Positions 1-8,147 of a DNA stretch of 27,494 nt are shown piece by piece (positions within the stretch are counted from its first letter, which is position 1; each line of letters opens with the position of its first letter). Both the position numbers and the translations under genes were made by a program. Source of the DNA: a virus; IMG/VR virus record IMGVR_UViG_3300001213_000192, positions 1-27,494 of that record; one strand, 5' to 3'. A model generated the notes under the pieces. It was given only the letters and a program-made list of their open reading frames with translations, made no database searches and was not told where the DNA came from.

Positions 1-56
1 GCGAGGGCTTGGGGGGAGGGGATGCTTCATAACCTCGTTCACACCTATTTTCAAAA

Positions 57-73
57 AAATTTTCTAAAAATTT
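57..73. repeat. AT-rich 7-bp inverted repeat upstream of terS
   Basis: AAATTTT and AAAATTT form a perfect 7-bp inverted repeat around a 3-base centre (CTA). It lies in an A/T-only patch (about 49-73) that contrasts with the GC-rich surroundings and sits just upstream of a -10-like element. It could be an operator, an UP-like element, or simply AT-rich promoter DNA; no regulator is visible to pair it with. Confidence 0.35.
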
Positions 74-74
74 C

Positions 75-83
75 TGGTACACT
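75..83 (+). promoter_or_regulatory. Extended -10-like element (TGG-TACACT) directly before terS
   Basis: TACACT at 78-83 is preceded by TG plus one base, as in an extended -10 promoter. It ends 6 bases before the terS ATG, so a sigma70-type start would fall on or near the A of the ATG and give a leaderless message. No Shine-Dalgarno sequence precedes this ATG. A clear -35 box is absent; the upstream DNA is A/T-rich. Bases 1-74 hold no gene that I can support. Confidence 0.4.
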
Positions 84-89
84 TTCCCT

Positions 90-629
90 ATGGCTCATCA
101 ATCGCCGAGAGTAGAGAAAACTACACCGTTGGCAGGTCTGAATGAGCGCGAGAAGAAGTTTGCGTTGTTTGTCGCAGAAGGTAAGAGCGCGACCAAGGCC
201 ACGCAGTTGGCGGGATACAGCACCAAGGGTAGTGGCACGCAGACGGATCGACTGCTACAAAGACCAGACGTGATCAACGCCGTGCATCACCTTCAGAGGC
301 GGTACGAAGAGAGCATCGTCGCGAGCAGGAAGATGGTGCTTGAAGGCTTCCTTGAGGCGATTGAGCAGGCACGGTTGCAGGCTGATCCAGCGGTGCAGAT
401 TGCAGGTTGGCGAGAAGTAGGTAAAATGTGTGGGTATTACGCGCCGGAAGTGAAGGAAGTGAACGTGAACGTCGGCGCGAAGCGGATCATCGGCCAGTTG
501 GAAGTGATGAGCGATGCGGAGCTTCTGGAAATGATTGAGAAGGACCGCGAAGCGATAGAAGGCGAAGCATTAGAAGTCCTGACTTCTTCGCCTGTGTCAG
601 TCGATGAGTCAAGCTCTCCCGAAGCTTAA
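90..629 (+). CDS. Terminase small subunit (putative)
   Basis: 179 aa. Recognises phage DNA and hands it to the large subunit for packaging. The N-terminal third (residues about 18-70: NEREKKFALFVAEG, then KATQLAGYS and a segment like RLLQRPDVINAV) matches the usual helix-turn-helix DNA-binding pattern of the Terminase_2-type small subunits. The rest is helical and charged and would oligomerise. It lies directly upstream of, and overlaps by 26 bases, the large terminase, which is the standard order. The ATG has no Shine-Dalgarno; a -10-like TACACT lies 6 bases upstream of the ATG, so translation may be leaderless. Family call is from pattern recognition and position. Confidence 0.8.
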   Translation: MAHQSPRVEKTTPLAGLNEREKKFALFVAEGKSATKATQLAGYSTKGSGTQTDRLLQRPDVINAVHHLQRRYEESIVASRKMVLEGFLEAIEQARLQADPAVQIAGWREVGKMCGYYAPEVKEVNVNVGAKRIIGQLEVMSDAELLEMIEKDREAIEGEALEVLTSSPVSVDESSSPEA

Positions 630-2199
630 CTCCGCGCAACGTGCGGAGTTGGCGAGTCGTGTTCTCGCACGACGGAACCTGATCCATTTTATTCAGCGCA
701 TGTACCCGCAGTATGAGGCGGGATGGGTGCATCACGACATCGCGGCACGGCTTGAGGCGTTCAGCAAGGCCGTAGTGGAACGACGCTCTCCGAGGTTGAT
801 GCTTCTCATGCCACCCCGGCATGGCAAGAGCGAAATGGCATCCATCAGGTTCCCCGCGTGGCACCTTGGGCATAACCCAAGCCACGAAGTGATCAACTGC
901 GGCTACAACATGGATCTCCCGATGCGCTTCTCGCGGCGGGTGCGCGAGATCGTCCGCGATCCGGCCTATCAGGCGTTGTTCGAATCGTGCAAGATCGATC
1001 CGGAGAGCCAGAGTGCAGAAGCTTGGAACACTACGATGGGGGGAGGCTTCACGGCGGCGGGTGTGGGTGGTGGTATCACAGGCAAGGGAGCGCACGTACT
1101 CATCATCGACGATCCTATCAAGAACCAAGAAGAGGCCGATAGCGTCCTCACCAGAGATAATTTGTGGGAGTGGTACTGGTCTACGGCGTACACGCGTCTG
1201 GCCCCCGGCGGGGGAGTCTTAGTCATTCAGACGTGGTGGAACGACGATGACCTCGCAGGCCGTCTTCAGCTTCAGATGAAGGGCAGTGACGGTCATTCGG
1301 ATCAGTTCGATGTGGTGAAGTACCCCGCGCTCGCAGAGAGCTTTGAGTATCTGCATGTCGAGGACAACAAGATTGAGCGGTTCACCGAGAAGTTGCATGA
1401 TCCGGAGTTGCTGAGTCAGTTCCGATTCATCAGAGCGCCGGGAGAGGCGCTGCATCCGGAGCGGTACAGCGAGCAGATGATGCAGAACTACCGGGACAAT
1501 ATGCCCCGGCGTACGTGGTCGGCGCTGTATCAGCAGAATCCGGTGCCTGATGAGGGGATGTATTTCCAGAAGGAGTGGCTGCAGTACGAGGTCGTGTCAC
1601 CGGCAGCGTTCAACCGCAACGTGTATCAGGCGTGGGACTTCGCGATTGGGGAGAAACAGACCAATGACTACACCGTTGGGGTCACGCTCGTCCAAGACGA
1701 GAACGATCATCTGCATCTGGTCGAGGTTGTGCGTTTCAGGGGTGATGCGTTTACCATCGTCGAAGAGATCGTTGATGCTGCTGTTCGTTGGGGATCGGAA
1801 CCGACTGCACCCCTTACCCTCGGGTTTGAGGACGGACAGATCTGGAAGAGCATCAGACCGCTCTTGATGTCACGCTTTTCAGAGCGGGGGGTGTACCCGC
1901 CGTTCGAAGAGTTGAAGCCGCTCACCGACAAGATGGCGCGGGCGCGGCAACTGCAAGGGCGGTTGCAACAGAAGCGGGTGTGGATACCGCAGGACGCAGG
2001 ATGGACTCAAGAAGTAGTGAAGGAACTGCTCAGGTTCCCCGCAGGCGCGCATGACGATATTGTAGATGCGCTGGCGCACGCGGTTAATTTGTGCGTGACC
2101 AAGGCACCGAAGTTGGCAAGGCGTGCACCGAGGCGGCTGAAGAGTTGGAAGGACAAACTCACGACGGCTGAGCAGGGTTCAAGCCATATGAGCGCATGA
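604..2199 (+). CDS. Terminase large subunit (packaging ATPase/nuclease)
   Basis: 531 aa, normal length for the family. Motor that translocates DNA into the capsid and cuts concatemers. ATPase part: Walker A at residues 70-77 (PPRHGKSE), Walker B at 165-170 (VLIIDD), coupling-type segment VIQTWWNDDD around 207-216. Nuclease part (RNase H fold): WDFAIG with D345, FED at 408-410, and the C-terminal HDDIVDAL at 483-490, which supply the expected metal-binding acids. The ATG at 604 overlaps the small subunit and has no obvious Shine-Dalgarno, so it is probably translated by coupling. The end overlaps the next gene by ATGA. Confidence 0.95.
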   Translation: MSQALPKLNSAQRAELASRVLARRNLIHFIQRMYPQYEAGWVHHDIAARLEAFSKAVVERRSPRLMLLMPPRHGKSEMASIRFPAWHLGHNPSHEVINCGYNMDLPMRFSRRVREIVRDPAYQALFESCKIDPESQSAEAWNTTMGGGFTAAGVGGGITGKGAHVLIIDDPIKNQEEADSVLTRDNLWEWYWSTAYTRLAPGGGVLVIQTWWNDDDLAGRLQLQMKGSDGHSDQFDVVKYPALAESFEYLHVEDNKIERFTEKLHDPELLSQFRFIRAPGEALHPERYSEQMMQNYRDNMPRRTWSALYQQNPVPDEGMYFQKEWLQYEVVSPAAFNRNVYQAWDFAIGEKQTNDYTVGVTLVQDENDHLHLVEVVRFRGDAFTIVEEIVDAAVRWGSEPTAPLTLGFEDGQIWKSIRPLLMSRFSERGVYPPFEELKPLTDKMARARQLQGRLQQKRVWIPQDAGWTQEVVKELLRFPAGAHDDIVDALAHAVNLCVTKAPKLARRAPRRLKSWKDKLTTAEQGSSHMSA

Positions 2200-2426
2200 G
2201 TAACTTACTTCGTGAGAAGAGCGGTATGCGTCGGTTCAGAGTTCACTTGGACGGGATACTGATTGCGAACGGGTATCGGTGTAATGGGCATTACGACGTA
2301 GCGAACCATCTGTTCCCCGGCCCTGATGGGTTCGCCAAGGTGGCAAGTGTTGACCGGACGGATGGTAAGTACGAGTTGGTGCTGCTAGAGTACGACAACG
2401 CGCACATGGTCATCACGCCGCTGTGA
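2196..2426 (+). CDS. Hypothetical protein, 76 aa
   Basis: Starts in an ATGA overlap with the large terminase stop and ends in a GTGA overlap with a possible next small gene. I do not recognise the protein. It looks globular and soluble, with alternating beta-like segments (RFRVHLDGILIANGY, KYELVLLEYDNAH) and no membrane segment. The position between terminase and portal, and the tight coupling on both sides, support a real gene; a function cannot be assigned. Confidence 0.65.
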   Translation: MSNLLREKSGMRRFRVHLDGILIANGYRCNGHYDVANHLFPGPDGFAKVASVDRTDGKYELVLLEYDNAHMVITPL

Positions 2427-2596
2427 GTATCTACGAAGACATTTGGGTAGCGGCGATGAAGAAGCACCTGTGCGGTGATGGCCGTGCTGTCGAGGAAATT
2501 TACGAGGAACTGAAATGCCAGTCGATACCGAGATTGCAGGAAAAGTGTGGCGGCGGTATGAGTACCTCCGTGACAACGGCCACAACGAGTTCATAG
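2423..2596 (+). CDS. Possible small protein, 57 aa, overlapping portal start
   Basis: A GTG overlaps the stop of the preceding 76-aa gene (GTGA). The first ~33 residues read like an acidic/basic amphipathic helix (EDIWVAAMKKHL, then VEEIYEEL) and cover the otherwise empty 88 bases before the portal gene. The frame then runs 82 bases into the portal gene in another frame, where the composition becomes Ser/Thr-rich and less protein-like. Either a real short gene with a long overlap or a chance open frame. Confidence 0.35.
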   Translation: MSIYEDIWVAAMKKHLCGDGRAVEEIYEELKCQSIPRLQEKCGGGMSTSVTTATTSS

Positions 2597-4713
2597 AGAA
2601 GGCCGAGAAGTGTGAGAAGTTCTTCCTCGGCTTGCAGTGGGACCCGCTTGACTTGGCGAAGCTGCGGGCGCAGCGACGCCCCGCGCTGACGATCAACAAG
2701 ATCCTCAGCACGGTGAGCAACGTCCTCGGCGAGCAGATCTATAACCGGACGGACATCAATCTGCAGCCGCGCAGTGGAGCGCCTATTGAGACAGCGGAAG
2801 CGCTGACCAAGGTGTACCGGCAGATCAGCGACACCAACCAAGTTGATTGGAAGCGCGGCGACGTGTTCTGCGACGGCATCATCACCAGCCGTGGCTTCTT
2901 CGACGTACGCTTGGACTTCACCGATGCGATGGAGGGTGAGGTTCGCGTCGATACCCTGAATCCCAAGAACACGCTGATCGACGCCGACGCGGAAGAGTAC
3001 GACCCCGACACGTGGAACGATGTGCTGCTCACCAAGTGGATGACTTGGGAGGACATCGCGATCCTGTACAACGAAGACGACGCGGAGCTTCTGAAGGGGC
3101 GCGACCAGAGTTGGTATCAGTATGGGTTCGACAGCATCGAGCGATCAAGAGATCGCTTTGGTCCGGACACGCAGCGCGGCTATGCGGAACAGGCGAGTCA
3201 GGACATCAACGTGCTGCGCAACATCCGCGTGATTGAGCAGCAGCAACGACGGATGGCGAAGCAGCGGCATCTGGTCGATCCCGTGACCGGCGATATGCGC
3301 CCCATCCCCGATGGGTGGAGTCGCGAGAAGATCGGCATGGTCGCCAAGGCGTACGGCCTGAACGTGGTGGAGAAGCTGATCAAGCGGATCAGGTGGACGG
3401 TGATCGCGGATAATGTCGTCCTGCACGACGCGTGGTCGCCGTTTGAGCATTTCACCGTGGTGCCGTTCTTCCCCTACTTCCGGCGCGGCAAGACGATGGG
3501 TCTGGTGGAGAACCTGCTCGACCCGCAGGAGTTGTTGAACAAGGTCACATCCCAAGAGTTGCACGTGGTGAACACCACGGCGAACAGCGGGTGGATCTTG
3601 AAGGAAGGCTCGCTGAAGAACCTCACCATTGAAGAGCTTGAGCAGCGTGGCGCGGAAACAGGGTTGGTGCTAACCTTGGCCGATGTCAACGACGCACAGA
3701 AAATCCAGCCTAACCAAGTCCCTTCGGGGTTGGATCGCGTATCGTACAAGGCCGAAGAACACATCAAGACGATTTCGGGCGTCAGCGATTATCAAACAGG
3801 CGCGGCTCGCGAGGATGTGTCGGCTAAGGCTGTACAAGAGAACCTCAAGCGCGGATCGCTTAATCAGGCGAAGTCAACTGATAGTCTGAACCGGACCGAC
3901 TACATGCTTACACGCATGGTGCTGAGTCTGGTGCAGAACTTCTACACTGAGCCGCGACTGATCAATATCACGCACAACAAGATGACGGGCGAGCAAGCTC
4001 AGGTCGAGATCAATCAGCCCACCCCTGAAGGCGAGATTGTCAATGACATGACGATTGGCGAGTACGACATCGTGATCACGTCAGTGCCGCATCGGCAGAC
4101 GCTTGAGACAAGTCAGTTCGAACAGGCGATCTCACTTCGTGAGCAAGGCATTCCGATCCCCGATGATGTGATCATCGAGCATTCGTCACTGTACCGGAAG
4201 AACGACATCCTGAAGAAGATGGCCGAAGCGGCGCAGAGCGACGAGGCGGTGCATCAGGCCGAAGTGCAGAAGATGGGCGCGGAGCTTGAGTTGGCGAACC
4301 TGAAGGCCGAAGCGGCGCGGGTTGAGGCCGATGCAGTGCTGAAGCAGGCCAAGGCGCAGAAGGAAACGACGGCCACTGCCATTGCGATGAAGGAAGCGCA
4401 AGGCGGCGGCACGGATGCGATGAAGGCTCAGGCCGAGATTGAGCAGAAACAGGCCGAAGGACAGATAACGCTTGAGATCAAGCGCATGGAGTTGGCGATC
4501 AAGCGCGAGGAACTGGCTCTGAAGAAGGAAGAAATGCTCCTGAAGCAGCAGGAAGCGCAGATGGGGCTGCAGGTGAAGGCTGCGAACGCGCAAGCGGACG
4601 TACAGATCGCAGGGAAGAAGGTGCAACAGCAGGATCAGATGCACAAGCAGAAGATGCAACAGCAGCAACAGGCTCAAAAACTGAAGGCTAAACAGGAGAA
4701 ACGCAATGGCTGA
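2515..4713 (+). CDS. Portal protein (P22-like class)
   Basis: 732 aa, in the size range of the large P22-like portals. It would form the dodecameric ring at the capsid vertex through which DNA enters and leaves. The N-terminal region (FLGLQWDP; QRRPALTINKI; a segment predicting membrane-free alpha/beta core) and the central VVPFFPYFRRG and GLDRVSYKAEEHIKTISGVS segments are typical of this class. Residues from ~560 to the end form a long Ala/Glu/Lys/Gln-rich coiled coil that becomes poly-Gln-like, the barrel region in P22-type portals. The start is set by GAGGA at 2504-2508, six bases before ATG. The stop overlaps the scaffold-like gene by 8 bases. Confidence 0.9.
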   Translation: MPVDTEIAGKVWRRYEYLRDNGHNEFIEKAEKCEKFFLGLQWDPLDLAKLRAQRRPALTINKILSTVSNVLGEQIYNRTDINLQPRSGAPIETAEALTKVYRQISDTNQVDWKRGDVFCDGIITSRGFFDVRLDFTDAMEGEVRVDTLNPKNTLIDADAEEYDPDTWNDVLLTKWMTWEDIAILYNEDDAELLKGRDQSWYQYGFDSIERSRDRFGPDTQRGYAEQASQDINVLRNIRVIEQQQRRMAKQRHLVDPVTGDMRPIPDGWSREKIGMVAKAYGLNVVEKLIKRIRWTVIADNVVLHDAWSPFEHFTVVPFFPYFRRGKTMGLVENLLDPQELLNKVTSQELHVVNTTANSGWILKEGSLKNLTIEELEQRGAETGLVLTLADVNDAQKIQPNQVPSGLDRVSYKAEEHIKTISGVSDYQTGAAREDVSAKAVQENLKRGSLNQAKSTDSLNRTDYMLTRMVLSLVQNFYTEPRLINITHNKMTGEQAQVEINQPTPEGEIVNDMTIGEYDIVITSVPHRQTLETSQFEQAISLREQGIPIPDDVIIEHSSLYRKNDILKKMAEAAQSDEAVHQAEVQKMGAELELANLKAEAARVEADAVLKQAKAQKETTATAIAMKEAQGGGTDAMKAQAEIEQKQAEGQITLEIKRMELAIKREELALKKEEMLLKQQEAQMGLQVKAANAQADVQIAGKKVQQQDQMHKQKMQQQQQAQKLKAKQEKRNG

Positions 4714-5611
4714 CCAAGAAGTAGTGGATCGTGGTGACAATTTCGCGCCGACAACCATCGAAAAGGAGCCTGAGAAGGTCGCAAACACCATTGAAGAGCT
4801 GAAAAACGACCCCGAAGTCAAAGAAGTCGTTGAAAAAGGCGAAGAAAAGGCTGAAACGACGGAAGAAAAGCCCAAAAAGGGCGATTTCATCCCTCGCGAC
4901 CGCTTTAACGAGGCTGTACAGAAGGAGAGGGCTAAGGCTGAGGCTGCGCAGGCCCGAGCGAAGGATCTTGAGGCTCAGTTAGTCACCCAAAAGGTGACGG
5001 AAGATGTAGTCGAAGCGCAGAAGGCGGTGAAAGATCTCATCAAGCAGCGCAATTCGCTGCTCGCGGATGGGGATCTGGACAAGGCGGGCGAGGTAGACGA
5101 GAAAATCTTCGCTATGCAGGAAGCCATCGCTGAGCGCAAGGCTGAAGCGAAGGCTACGGCGCTGAAGGAAGCGACGAAAGAGGAAGTTCGCTACGACGCC
5201 GTGGTGTCGAGGCTGGAAGCGGAGTATCCGCAGATCAATCCGGAAGCGGAAGAGTATGACGCGGACTCCGTAGCCGAGATCCGCGCCCTCATGCGCGGGT
5301 ATCAGGCCGAAATGGGGCTGACGCCATCAGCGGCGCTTGCCCGTGCGACGAAGCGAGTGTTTGGCGCTCCCGTCGCAGCCAAGACGGATGATAAGATCGC
5401 TGAAGACGCAGGTGTGCGTCGGAAGCAAGAGGCAACGGAGCGGAACGTCAAGGCCGCTGCGGCGCAACCGGCGTCCCAAAAGGATGTCGGGCTGGATCAT
5501 GACAAGAAGGGCGGTGGCTTGGATGCCAAGACGGTCATGAAGATGTCGTACTCGGAGTTTTCCAAGCTAGGTGAAGATGTTCTGGCGAAAATGCGTGGTG
5601 ACACTTTCTAG
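4706..5611 (+). CDS. Scaffold-like capsid assembly protein
   Basis: 301 aa, highly charged, almost no aromatic residues in the N-terminal half. Residues 1-60 are acidic and disordered, followed by PRDRFNEAVQKERAKAEAAQ and a long helical/coiled-coil stretch to about residue 160; the C-terminus is Lys/Asp-rich (LDHDKKGGGLDAK). This composition, and the position between portal and capsid genes, fit an internal scaffolding protein that guides procapsid assembly. AGGAGA lies a few bases before ATG. Function is inferred from composition and order; no catalytic protease motif is seen. Confidence 0.7.
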   Translation: MADQEVVDRGDNFAPTTIEKEPEKVANTIEELKNDPEVKEVVEKGEEKAETTEEKPKKGDFIPRDRFNEAVQKERAKAEAAQARAKDLEAQLVTQKVTEDVVEAQKAVKDLIKQRNSLLADGDLDKAGEVDEKIFAMQEAIAERKAEAKATALKEATKEEVRYDAVVSRLEAEYPQINPEAEEYDADSVAEIRALMRGYQAEMGLTPSAALARATKRVFGAPVAAKTDDKIAEDAGVRRKQEATERNVKAAAAQPASQKDVGLDHDKKGGGLDAKTVMKMSYSEFSKLGEDVLAKMRGDTF

Positions 5612-5620
5612 GAGATCGAC

Positions 5621-5668
5621 ATGGCTGCGAAGAAGAAGGGTAAGGGCAAGGGCGGTAAGGGTTGTTAG
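5621..5668 (+). CDS. Micro-ORF, 15-aa Lys/Gly peptide ending in Cys
   Basis: The ATG at 5621 follows GGAGA (5611-5615) at a good distance. The reading frame gives MAAKKKGKGKGGKGC: six Lys, five Gly, one terminal Cys. It sits between the scaffold-like gene and a strong hairpin (5676-5708). It resembles a tiny nucleic-acid-binding or anionic-surface-binding tail. It may be a real microprotein, or a leader whose translation affects the hairpin just downstream. No homology is claimed. Confidence 0.45.
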   Translation: MAAKKKGKGKGGKGC

Positions 5669-5675
5669 TTTGATC

Positions 5676-5708
5676 TGGATCAAGGGAGAGTGGATCTCCC
5701 TTGATCCA
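5676..5708 (+). terminator. Strong 14-bp perfect hairpin (terminator or RNA-processing site)
   Basis: TGGATCAAGGGAGA (5676-5689) and TCTCCCTTGATCCA (5695-5708) are perfect reverse complements around the 5-base loop GTGGA. It fills most of the gap between the micro-ORF and the next gene, ending 15 bases before that gene's ATG. No U-tract follows, so a classical intrinsic terminator is not certain; an RNase III-type processing site or a 5'/3' stabiliser is equally possible. Confidence 0.55.
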
Positions 5709-5723
5709 CATTAAGGAAATACC

Positions 5724-6884
5724 ATGGGCGAGATCCGCAACACACCGCAGAATCCGTACGCAGCGTACGCAGCAGAGGGGTTGCGTTCGATGCGTGATGC
5801 GCTCGACGTAGTGCCGTTGCCGGAAATGCTTGGTGGGGGCTTGGGCAAAGCCCTGATCGGCAAAGCCCCTGAAGAAGTGACAGAGTGGTCGTACGGCAAT
5901 TCGCCGCTGCGACAGAATCCGACACATACCCCGTATCTGCCGCAGTTGAAGCAGGAGCGGGCGCAGGGCGTAGCCGATGTGGCCTTCCTGCCGGGGGCCG
6001 AAGCACTGGCGGTGGGGAAGTTGGCCGGGGCGGGGCTACGCAAGGGCTACGACGCGGCGATGTCGGGAGCTACCAACGTCGGGCGGCGGGAGTTCTTGAA
6101 CAAAGCCGGGGCGGTGGCCGGGGCAGGAGCCGTCGCCGCAGCCGTGCCACAGGTGGTGAAGCAAGTCGCGAAATTGGCCGACGCGCCCGTGGAGTCTGCC
6201 GTGGCGAAACGTGCCGCAGGATCTGCAGCAGTCAAGGCTGCAGCCAGAGCGGCAACGCCGCATGAGTTCTACGCCGCACTGCGGGTGATCGATCACGACG
6301 CGGAGACTGCGCTGAACGAGATCAACCGCAGCTACATGGGTCGGCTGAAAGAAGCGAGCCACGCGGACTACAACGATTGGATCAAGACACCGGAAGGGCG
6401 TGATTACTTCAACAGCATCGGCCCCTCGGATGGGGAAATGCCGCACTGGACGGATGTTGCTGCACCGGACTATCGTCCGCGTTCAGCGCCGTTGGAAGAG
6501 CAGATGCAGAAGGAAGTACAGGCTGCGCGAGCGCGGCAGAGGGCTGGACATGATCAGGTGATGGCTAAGCCTGAACATAAGGGTTATATGTCACCGGCGC
6601 AGGAAGAAGAGATGTTCTTCACTGGTGGTAGGGGCGAGTTGGACAACTACTACCGCAGGATCGGTGCTTTACCGGAGGAAGAGGTAGACGCGTTGGTGCG
6701 GAAGGGTGGGCAGTACATCGATCCTCGTACCGGCCTGCACGCAGTGTTGGACTCGCGGCAGAACCTGACTTGGTTCAGCCCGCGCACTGGGGATGCAGCG
6801 GCGCACCCGCATTGGGTGAACGACAACCCCCGGTTGCCCGAGCGGCACACCTTCGATCCGAGGCAGATGGATTATTCGTACTAG
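5724..6884 (+). CDS. Virion-region protein with internal Tat-like motif, 386 aa
   Basis: Not recognised as a named family. Residues 1-110 are Pro/Gly/Ala-rich. At 121-127 is RREFLNK, followed by an Ala/Gly/Val hydrophobic stretch to about 145: the layout of a twin-arginine signal, but internal. An ATG at 6060 lies 8 codons before the twin arginines and could start a shorter product. Residues 150-386 are hydrophilic, with Pro- and Asp-rich segments (RTGLHAVLDSRQNLTWFS). The gene lies between scaffold and capsid genes, after a hairpin. It could be an internal or minor capsid protein. The ATG at 5724 is preceded by a weak AAGGAAA. Confidence 0.75.
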   Translation: MGEIRNTPQNPYAAYAAEGLRSMRDALDVVPLPEMLGGGLGKALIGKAPEEVTEWSYGNSPLRQNPTHTPYLPQLKQERAQGVADVAFLPGAEALAVGKLAGAGLRKGYDAAMSGATNVGRREFLNKAGAVAGAGAVAAAVPQVVKQVAKLADAPVESAVAKRAAGSAAVKAAARAATPHEFYAALRVIDHDAETALNEINRSYMGRLKEASHADYNDWIKTPEGRDYFNSIGPSDGEMPHWTDVAAPDYRPRSAPLEEQMQKEVQAARARQRAGHDQVMAKPEHKGYMSPAQEEEMFFTGGRGELDNYYRRIGALPEEEVDALVRKGGQYIDPRTGLHAVLDSRQNLTWFSPRTGDAAAHPHWVNDNPRLPERHTFDPRQMDYSY

Positions 6885-6887
6885 GGC

Positions 6888-6916
6888 TTGACCTAGTGCG
6901 TGGTAAGTAGTACAAA
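6888..6916 (+). promoter_or_regulatory. Sigma70-like promoter upstream of the capsid gene
   Basis: TTGACC (6888-6893) and TACAAA (6911-6916) are separated by exactly 17 bases; they match the consensus at 5/6 and 4/6 positions. The expected start near 6923 leaves a leader of about 100 bases before the capsid ATG. This is the longest non-coding gap in the window (6885-7023, 139 bases), placed ahead of the gene that needs the highest expression. No other clear signal is seen in the gap except the capsid ribosome-binding site. Confidence 0.5.
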
Positions 6917-7023
6917 GGCAGTAATTCGTCACGCAGGACGTAAAACTGCAGCTTCGCGGGTAGCAGCGTCATTAGCTACGCACTCAACGGGTAGTATTCA
7001 TTCACTTTTTGAGGAGTAGCCAA

Positions 7024-8142
7024 ATGGCACTTACCAATTTTGGATTGCTCACGACCGAGCAAAAAACGATTTGGTCGATGGACCTGTGGAAGCAGGCCCG
7101 CAACATGTCCTTCGTGAATCAGTTCCTCGGCAATGGCCCGAACTCACTGATTCAGCACATCACCGAACTGAAGAAGAGCGAGAAGGGCGCACGCGCTGTC
7201 ATCACGCTGCTCGCTGATCTGGAAGGCGACGGTATCGCCGGGGATCGTTCGCTGGAAGGCAACGAAGAGGCGATGAAGGCGTACGATCAGGTGATCCGCA
7301 TCGATCAGCTTCGCCACGCGAATCGGATCGAAGGTCGGATGGCCGATCAGAAGTCCATCGTCGAGTTCCGCAACAACAGCCGCAACGTCCTCGCGTACTG
7401 GCTCGCTGATCGCGTCGATCAGATGGCCCTGCTCACCATGGCGGGTTACAGCTACGCCAAGGCGAACAGCGCGATTGGTACCAACCGTGTTGGCTCCGAT
7501 CTGCAGTACCTTGAGTTCGCAGCGGATGTCACCGCGCCGACGAGCAAGCGTTTCGGTCAGTGGGACATCGGTACACCGAACCAGATCGTTTGGGGTACGG
7601 GTACTTCGGCTGTCGCCGCGACTGATCTGCCGACGTGGGAACTGTTCATCCAAGCCAAGGCGTACGCGAAGGACCACTACATTCGCGGCGTGAAGGAAGC
7701 GGGCGGTGAGGAAACTTACCATGCGTTCCTGACTCCGACCGCGATGTCGAAGCTGAAGCTGGACCCGATCTATCGCGACAACCTGCGTTATGCGCAGCCG
7801 CGTGGTGACGGCAACCAACTGTTCGCGGGTGGTTCCTCGGTCAAGATCGACGGCATCTATCTCCATGAGCATCGTCACGTACCGAACACGCGCTTGTCGG
7901 CGTCGGGTTCGAAGTGGGGCGGTGGTACGGTTGATGGCTCCGTCATCCTGTTCTGTGGCGCGCAAGCCCTCGGTATGGCCGACCTCGGAAATCCCGAGTG
8001 GGTCGAAGAAGAGTTCGACTACGGCAATCAGTCGGGCATTTCGGTGTCGAAGATTCTCGGCTTCAAGAAGCCGGTGTTCTACAGCCAGTACGAAGGTTCG
8101 GCTGAAGACTTCGGCGTCCTTTCCATCTACGTCGGAGCGTAA
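7024..8142 (+). CDS. Major capsid protein (N4-gp56-like family)
   Basis: 372 aa. The ATG at 7024 is chosen because GAGGAG (7011-7016) lies 7 bases upstream; a TTG 15 bases earlier overlaps the ribosome-binding site and is unlikely. The N-terminal segments (LLTTEQKTIWSMDLWKQAR, NMSFVNQFLG, IQHITELKKSE) and the helix with FRNNSRNVLAYWLADRVDQM match what I know of the N4-gp56-type capsid family (DUF4043). It forms the icosahedral shell. Context supports it: scaffold upstream, decoration-like gene 5 bases downstream, its own promoter candidate. Confidence 0.85.
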   Translation: MALTNFGLLTTEQKTIWSMDLWKQARNMSFVNQFLGNGPNSLIQHITELKKSEKGARAVITLLADLEGDGIAGDRSLEGNEEAMKAYDQVIRIDQLRHANRIEGRMADQKSIVEFRNNSRNVLAYWLADRVDQMALLTMAGYSYAKANSAIGTNRVGSDLQYLEFAADVTAPTSKRFGQWDIGTPNQIVWGTGTSAVAATDLPTWELFIQAKAYAKDHYIRGVKEAGGEETYHAFLTPTAMSKLKLDPIYRDNLRYAQPRGDGNQLFAGGSSVKIDGIYLHEHRHVPNTRLSASGSKWGGGTVDGSVILFCGAQALGMADLGNPEWVEEEFDYGNQSGISVSKILGFKKPVFYSQYEGSAEDFGVLSIYVGA

Positions 8143-8147
8143 TCATC

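Noticed and set aside
1-114. Open frame from the window edge to a stop at 112-114
   Set aside because: Too short and low in complexity (AT-rich tract) to support as the end of an upstream gene.
4186-4890. 234-codon open frame on the - strand, Leu-rich
   Set aside because: It mirrors the Lys/Glu/Gln-rich coiled coil of the portal; codons of that composition give few stops in antisense. The + strand frame fits the portal and scaffold genes.
6895-6984. AGTGCGT / ACGCACT inverted repeat around the capsid promoter leader
   Set aside because: Only 7 bp separated by 76 bases; expected by chance at this length.
7144-7965. 273-codon open frame on the - strand and a 280-codon + frame starting at 7790
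   Set aside because: Both overlap the capsid and decoration genes in other frames. Their Arg/Ser/Thr-rich products have no domain-like pattern.
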